In this document: positions 58,934-64,000 of the stretch, piece after piece
Layout of the letters: the number at the start of each line of letters is the position of its first letter
How positions within the stretch are numbered: the stretch's first letter is position 1
Assembly (NCBI GenBank): GCA_963556695.1
Contig: CAUWAG010000011.1
Span: 682,001 to 746,000, forward strand
DNA: 64,000 nucleotides
Reading direction: 5' to 3'
From: Anthostomella pinea
Taxonomy: Eukaryota; Ascomycota; Sordariomycetes; Xylariales; Xylariaceae
Translations under genes and position numbers: made by a program
Notes under the pieces: model-generated
The model's database searches: none
What the model was told of the DNA's origin: nothing
What the model saw: only the letters and a program-made list of their open reading frames with translations

Positions 58934-61089
58934 ACGAGAGACACCAAGACTCCAGACCAGGAGAAGCAATCACGCTTCAACACGAGACTCGCCCAGAAAT
59001 GCATGTGTCGAGGTGTTCATTGGGTGCTCCGCCGGCAGATGGTTAATGCGACGAGGAGGCCATCGTCGATTGTGACTTGTTGATGGAGATTGATGGATTA
59101 ATGATGATTGATGGTAGCGATGGCATTTGGGAGCACGAGCATTCCGCCAGTGCCCGCCAATGCCGCGGAACAATGCCGCAAGTAGGGCTCCGTCGCTACC
59201 TTAGCCAGCGCAGTGCCCACCAATCACGGCCCGTTAGCTGTCTTCTTCGGGCAGTTCAGCGCCGGTGGAGAGGACTAGCCCAGTGGGCCACAGCGGGTCG
59301 GGCCGCTGGGCCTTGGCCTGTGCCACACAGCCTGTGCTATCATTCCGCGGCACAGGCTCGGAGCTTAGCCGTTATGTCCGATCTGGTGCCCCTATTTACA
59401 ATCAAACCCGCCCGGGCAGTATGACCACCATTGATCGGAGAACATGTTACTCATACCACCTGCCTGTAAGTCAAGCTCCCCATTTCGGCGCCCCGCACTG
59501 CAATTCGATCCTTCATTCAAGACATGTGATGCAATGTTTCCTTCACTAGAAAGTGAGCGTGGCGAGCTGATAGTGGACTTGAAGTATGCCACACACTGCG
59601 TTACAGCAAAAACAGCGGGACGAGACGGCAGCGATGCTGCGGCAGATAGTCGATCAATCGCCGTCCATGGCATCGGTTCAAAGTTGACCGGGCTCATGGA
59701 ACCCGCTCATGTCAAGATGCTCGAGGGTAGAGGTGATATCTTCGCGACGGCAGATGAGCTGAACTGAGGAGTTTCTGAGTTGATTTCGTGGTCTGCTGTC
59801 CTTACCGTGGTCGATGACGAAGAATCAAGCCGCCGGCTCAGAAGTCGCAGCTGCGACTTCAAGGTTGGAGAGCGGGCGGAGACCTGTTACGTCTCGCTGC
59901 GGGCGACCAATATGGTAGATAATGGGCGCTGGCTTGCAGGTAAAGAGATATGCAGAGAAGTGCTTGGGAGGAAGTGACACTCGGCGCTTCAGGAGAGGCT
60001 TGCATAGACTAATGAGCTTAGAGTGCCGCCGCATGTCTATGACAAAGCCCCAAGTGTAGGGGACGTAGCAGAGTGAGACTGGGTTCATGCTCCGAACTTC
60101 TCACCTACATGGAGCGGATCTCATCATGAGTCTTGGGATGTAGTCATGCCGTGACGGTGCCTGACTGACTGATTGTGGTCGGCCGGTTGCAGCTAGATGC
60201 GGTGCTGCTGGGAGTCCATGTTACGATCTGATTGTCCTAGATGCATTGAAAACAACTACAATGACGACCGCGGCACCATCCTCGGTGTCTATGCGTCACA
60301 GGCCCCTGCCCTAATGTGCCATCTCCACAGCCTCCTGGTCACTCAATCGCTGCCACTTAGTCCCGAAGGCCTAGACGACATGGTAGAATCGATACGGCAT
60401 GTCCAACTATTACGCTTCGGAGACGCTCGGTATCGACGAAGGGAGCAACTCGGTAGTCGTGTCGACCGACAAACACGACATGCTCGACGAGGCGGCATTC
60501 GCAGTGGTACCCGGGGCTTGCGGTACGCTCGCCGCGCCTTGCAGACCGAGAGCGCTTAGTCCAAATTCACTGCGAGCTATTACAACGTCGAGTTCTGGGC
60601 CCCAGTAGACCCCGAGTACTGTACGTTCGGATCTTTATGGTGGTTTTTGGCTTATCAAGCCCCCTGTTCCCAAGGTTCGATGCGGCGACAGGATGCGCGC
60701 TACGTTTAGTATCTTGGCGAGGACGAAAGCGAGGGCGACGGACGAGGCCTGACGAGGTTCGAGGCAAAACAAAGTGGATGCAAAGACGAAAAGGGGGAAG
60801 GTGGTAAGGATAGGAGAAGTAGCCGGCTTCGGCTTACCAGCAACTAGATGTTACATGTTGACGCCAGTGTGATGGCCTTCTCGCTAGTCTATCAGCCAGT
60901 CAGCGCAAATTCGTCTCCTGATCGACGTGGACATCGATAAGAACACAATTTTTGTACGAGGCTGGGAGCCACTGGCAAGCTGGTCGGGTCCAAATGAGGA
61001 AGAGAGAAAGAGACCGAAACGGAATCAACGTCCCCCTCATCTGAGGCACTGGCTAGGCCACGTCAGCGAAGACAGTGTCGCTGCCAAGG
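58934..61089. other. No supported gene
   Basis: Only short frames. Text in 60400-60540 (ASETLGIDEGSNSVVVSTDK) hints at a lost gene, but nothing can be assembled around it. Confidence 0.35.
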
Positions 61090-62745
61090 GCTAGATGGAA
61101 GACCGGAGACAGAAAGGGAGCGAAATAGGGGCCCCCCTACTTGGTCGACCTACCATGAAGATCTCATCTCGCGCAAAGCCAGCAAGCAGCAACAGAGTTC
61201 CCGCCGCATTTCTTAGTGCTAGACAAGGCCCAAACCATGTTACCACCGAGCCCATTTGAGGACCCGAAGAATGAACAAGGATCAGAGGGCCGCCAGCCCA
61301 TAGGGGCGGATGCACCTGATGGAAGTCACAAACTATCTGTAATCCCATAGAGTACGAAGGCTGTTTCCACGGCACCACCGGCGAATACAATGCTGCCCGC
61401 CACTCTTCGCTCGAGCAAGTCATGTACAGAATCGCTCCATCCCGCCCAACAAAAAAGTCGTTCGCTCCGCGAAAAAGGATAAAACCAAGCAGAAGAGTAC
61501 GTCTTGGTGCCCTTAACCACAATGCATCCGTCGTCCAAAATACGCTACTGGACAACCTCTTCTGCGTGACCAAACCGGATATGATGGCTCGAACCGTTCG
61601 TGTATTCCCCAAAGCCAGCGGCGGGCTGTCATCGAGAGACAAGACCCGGCTTCTCTTTTTGTGGGGGAATAACTTGTCGCGTGTTTCGAACGGAAGGGCG
61701 GTCGTCTGGAGCTAGAGTAGCCGTAGGAGCGAAAGCACCAGCGCGCGAGAATCCTCGAAGTCTGGCACGGTTCATGTTGGGGTATTGCTGGTGGAATACG
61801 GGCTGTTGTTGAGATGTGGGGGGTGGCTTCTGGTGTGATATGCCTCGCGATGCCCATGTGCAGAACAGTGCATTGGGAAGGTATCGTGCCTTGCGAGGGT
61901 GCGGTACATGTCGAAGACTCGGTGCATCACAAACGTAGGGGTAGTCATCCAAGCTTATGGAGCCGACATTGTGGGATTGGGAGTCCGATCTCGCGGTCGG
62001 ATTCGGGTGCGTCGAAATCGTCGCCGTCAGAAGGCCGTTCGATGGAGGGCAGTACGATGTCGCCTGGCCCGTCAAAGCTCATGGAGATGACGCTTTGGGA
62101 TCTCGAACCGATATCGCGGCAGATCCAACTTCAGTATCATGGCGTGATCCAGAGTCACCGTCGGAGGGCATTTGTCTCATTGGAAAAGGTGGCCCACTCA
62201 GGCTCTTCTTGGGATTCATCCCAGTACTCGGTACCGGGAATCTCATCACCAGAATAGTCGAGTTCGCGTTTAGGTACGTTCTAACTAGCCCCTAAATTCG
62301 CGTTTCGGGTAGAGAGAGCCGGCAGCTTCGTCAATCGTATAGCCATGCTGCTGGGTGCCGCGTTCCTGAGAAGACGGAGGAAGCTGTGCGGGCTGCTTCA
62401 TCTTACCCTTTCGACCACCTGCCTTCTTGTTGGCCACAGTTTCACCGCGACCATTGACAGTTTGACTTGGCTCCGGTGAATGTTGAGGGGACAAACGTGC
62501 TCCCCATCGAAGTTGGTATCGTCGGAGCTCAGGACAATGATACTGCGGTTATGCTCGTCTCTGATTATGGGGAAGGCGGCATGGTTGAAATTCTGTACTC
62601 TGATACGGACTCGCTTAGCTTCCGGGGCCTCGGGGGAGGAAGACGGCGACCGGTGGCGCTTCTGTCAAGGGTGCGACGGAGTATTACGCCCGTTTTTACT
62701 TTATTGTCGGCGGGCGCGTTTCTCACTCATTTGTATTCACTGGCA
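61090..62745 (-). pseudogene. Decayed gene with nuclear-type motifs, unrecognised
   Basis: On the minus strand, coding sense moves through three frames: SSSPEAPEAKRVRIRVQNFN and FPIIRDEHNRSIIVLSSDDT (near 62500-62640), KKAGGRKGKMKQPAQLPPSS (near 62400), YWDESQEEPEWATFSNETNA (near 62200), SFDGPGDIVLPSIERPSDGD (near 62060), TSQQQPVFHQQYPNMNRARL (near 61790) and SLDDSPPLALGNTRTVRAII (near 61630). Basic clusters resemble nuclear localisation signals, and IIVLSSDD looks like a SUMO-interacting motif. Interspersed stops and frame changes show decay. Family unknown. Confidence 0.4.
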
Positions 62746-63097
62746 TGATGGGCGACTCAAATGAATGGGGTATGGTGCGTGGCTGCGTGGCTGGATCGGC
62801 ACAGAGGAACTGGCTCGCAATTTCGGACGCAACCGACGATGGGACTGTCGAGGGCCGGACTGACTTGTGTTTGGAGCGTTCGCCGATAACAGGAAACCCC
62901 TGTTAGTGAATTGTCATCGAGAGGTCTAGGCCTGCTCCTGGGGCCATTCTCGGGGTTGCACTCTCATCACCCGCCCTGGGGTCTTTGGCATAAGGCGAGC
63001 AGTTTGTAGCAAGCGCTCAAAGCGGAGAAAAGAGCGCAAAAGGAAGGAAAGGAAATGGAATGATGCTAGGTAGATGCGAGTATCGCGAAAGAAAGGG

Positions 63098-63120
63098 ATA
63101 AGAGAGAGAGAGAGAGAGGG
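63098..63120. repeat. (GA)n microsatellite
   Basis: About ten GA dinucleotides lie directly upstream of the next reading frame. Confidence 0.85.
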
Positions 63121-63772
63121 ATGGCGATGCGGGGCGCGGGAAAACGAGCCTTGCGCACTCGCCTCTTCGTTGACGAGGAAAATGAGGTCGAGTACAACAT
63201 CATTCGCTCCCCCGGCCGCCGCTTCAGTCACGACACTTGGGGTGTTTGTTATACCCTGAATCCTGCCAACAATACTTGTCTCTCTGCTTTCAGACGCCCC
63301 AACTCCAACGACGGATTCCCGCTACCCAGCCTTGTTCACCCTATAGACGGGTGTCCGTTCGCCCTCTCAATCCCGCCAACCAGGCGACGGACAATGAAGA
63401 GCAAATAACCTGCTACGACGCCGTTGTTGCGACATTCTTCACCCCAGTTTTCCTGTGTGGCTGCTGCTTGACGACAAGACTCTCCCGGACCATGGTGCCT
63501 CCCATGTTCTCGCTCAGCGTGTCACCCATGACTACTTTGACGAGGATATCGAGCGCATTCAGGTAGCCCCTTTGGGTTCCATCTTTCAGGGCCTGTTGCT
63601 ACAAGGACAACAGCGGCCTTTCGACACAGCTTGTATCCTTGGCTCCGTTAATTCCCTCGGCACAACGGAAACACCCTTATTTGCCGATACCCTGCCCCTT
63701 ATCTCCCAAACTCTCTGCGAGATCCATCCCCGGTTGGAGATTTGGGGAGACAATTACTGGAACCCTCGTTGA
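63121..63772 (+). pseudogene. Unrecognised gene, broken by a frame change
   Basis: An ATG at 63121 opens MAMRGAGKRALRTRLFVDEE then NEVEYNIIRSPGRRFSHDTW. A later frame reads NPANQATDNEEQITCYDAVV and ATFFTPVF (to about 63450), and a third reads PVWLLLDDKTLPDHGASHVL, THDYFDEDIERIQVAPLGSI, LPLISQTLCEIHPRLEIWGD and NYWNPR before a TGA at 63772. The first change could be an intron (a GGTGTTTGT donor near 63240 and a TTTCAG acceptor near 63293), but the change near 63450 has no splice signals and looks like a one-base loss. No family recognised. Confidence 0.45.
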
Positions 63773-64000
63773 ACGACTTGCGAGACTTGCAAGGGGTTGT
63801 TGCCCATCTCACCACAACGAGCAGACTTGCTGGTGAAGCATGCAACCTTGTAGCAATGGTACTCTCGGTTAGGGTACAACACTGGATGAGTTTTCTACAA
63901 GCTTATCATTTGTCGAGGAAGGGCATTACCGACATACATACCGAAATACAGGAATGTTTCAAATCTTCTTTCCCAAAAACTTTGCTGTACCGAGACCCAC
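63773..64000. other. No supported gene, right edge
   Basis: Nothing recognisable in the last 228 bases. Confidence 0.4.

Noticed and set aside
61091..61642. 183-codon minus-strand frame as an intact gene
   Set aside because: Only its N-terminal part looks coding and it continues a broken upstream text; the rest lacks conserved character.
1..64000. CRISPR array, bacterial operons or ribosomal RNA
   Set aside because: No direct-repeat/spacer structure, no Shine-Dalgarno-led gene strings and no rRNA sequence were seen; the window is eukaryotic.

Overview
The window reads as nuclear DNA of a filamentous ascomycete (Pezizomycotina). The evidence is short introns (about 48-90 nt, one of 158 nt) with GT(A/G)NGT donors and CAG/TAG/AAG acceptors, a highly reducing polyketide synthase with fungal partner enzymes, a fungal rhodopsin-like membrane protein, and many decayed genes whose damage (G-to-A and C-to-T changes, CAA-to-TAA stops) looks like repeat-induced point mutation (RIP). 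All exon joins were worked out by hand from the sequence.

Layout. From 1 to 16 kb there is one clear gene, a cyclophilin (973-1770, minus), followed by relics: unrecognised broken reading frames (2.8-6.7 kb), two LINE-like tails (7.7-9.1 kb), microsatellites, a decayed RNA-dependent RNA polymerase fragment (11.7-12.0 kb) and broken minus-strand genes (9.6-14.7 kb). From 16.6 to 35.9 kb lies a biosynthetic cluster: short-chain dehydrogenase (minus), stand-alone enoyl reductase (minus), secreted BBE-type FAD oxidase (plus), sulfotransferase-fold protein with a C-terminal membrane anchor (minus), rhodopsin-like seven-helix protein (plus) and a 9.5 kb HR-PKS (KS-AT-DH-MT-KR-ACP-R, plus). From 36 to 64 kb the DNA is again mostly relics and repeats. 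They include an Ulp1-like protease interrupted by two in-frame ochre stops, a 20-21 bp minisatellite, a decayed histone H4-like gene and a small dispersed repeat family. One well-formed gene is present there, a membrane-associated trypsin-fold protease (47968-49627, minus).

How the genes fit together. The PKS has no enoyl reductase domain in cis, and the neighbouring LovC-like enzyme would supply that step in trans. The C-terminal reductase domain should release an aldehyde or alcohol. The SDR and the FAD oxidase are plausible tailoring enzymes, and the oxidase resembles the flavoproteins that act on decalin-type aldehydes. The PKS carries two single-base frame breaks, one in DH and one just before KR. 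The cluster is therefore either freshly inactivated or affected by sequence errors. No cluster transcription factor, P450 or transporter was seen.
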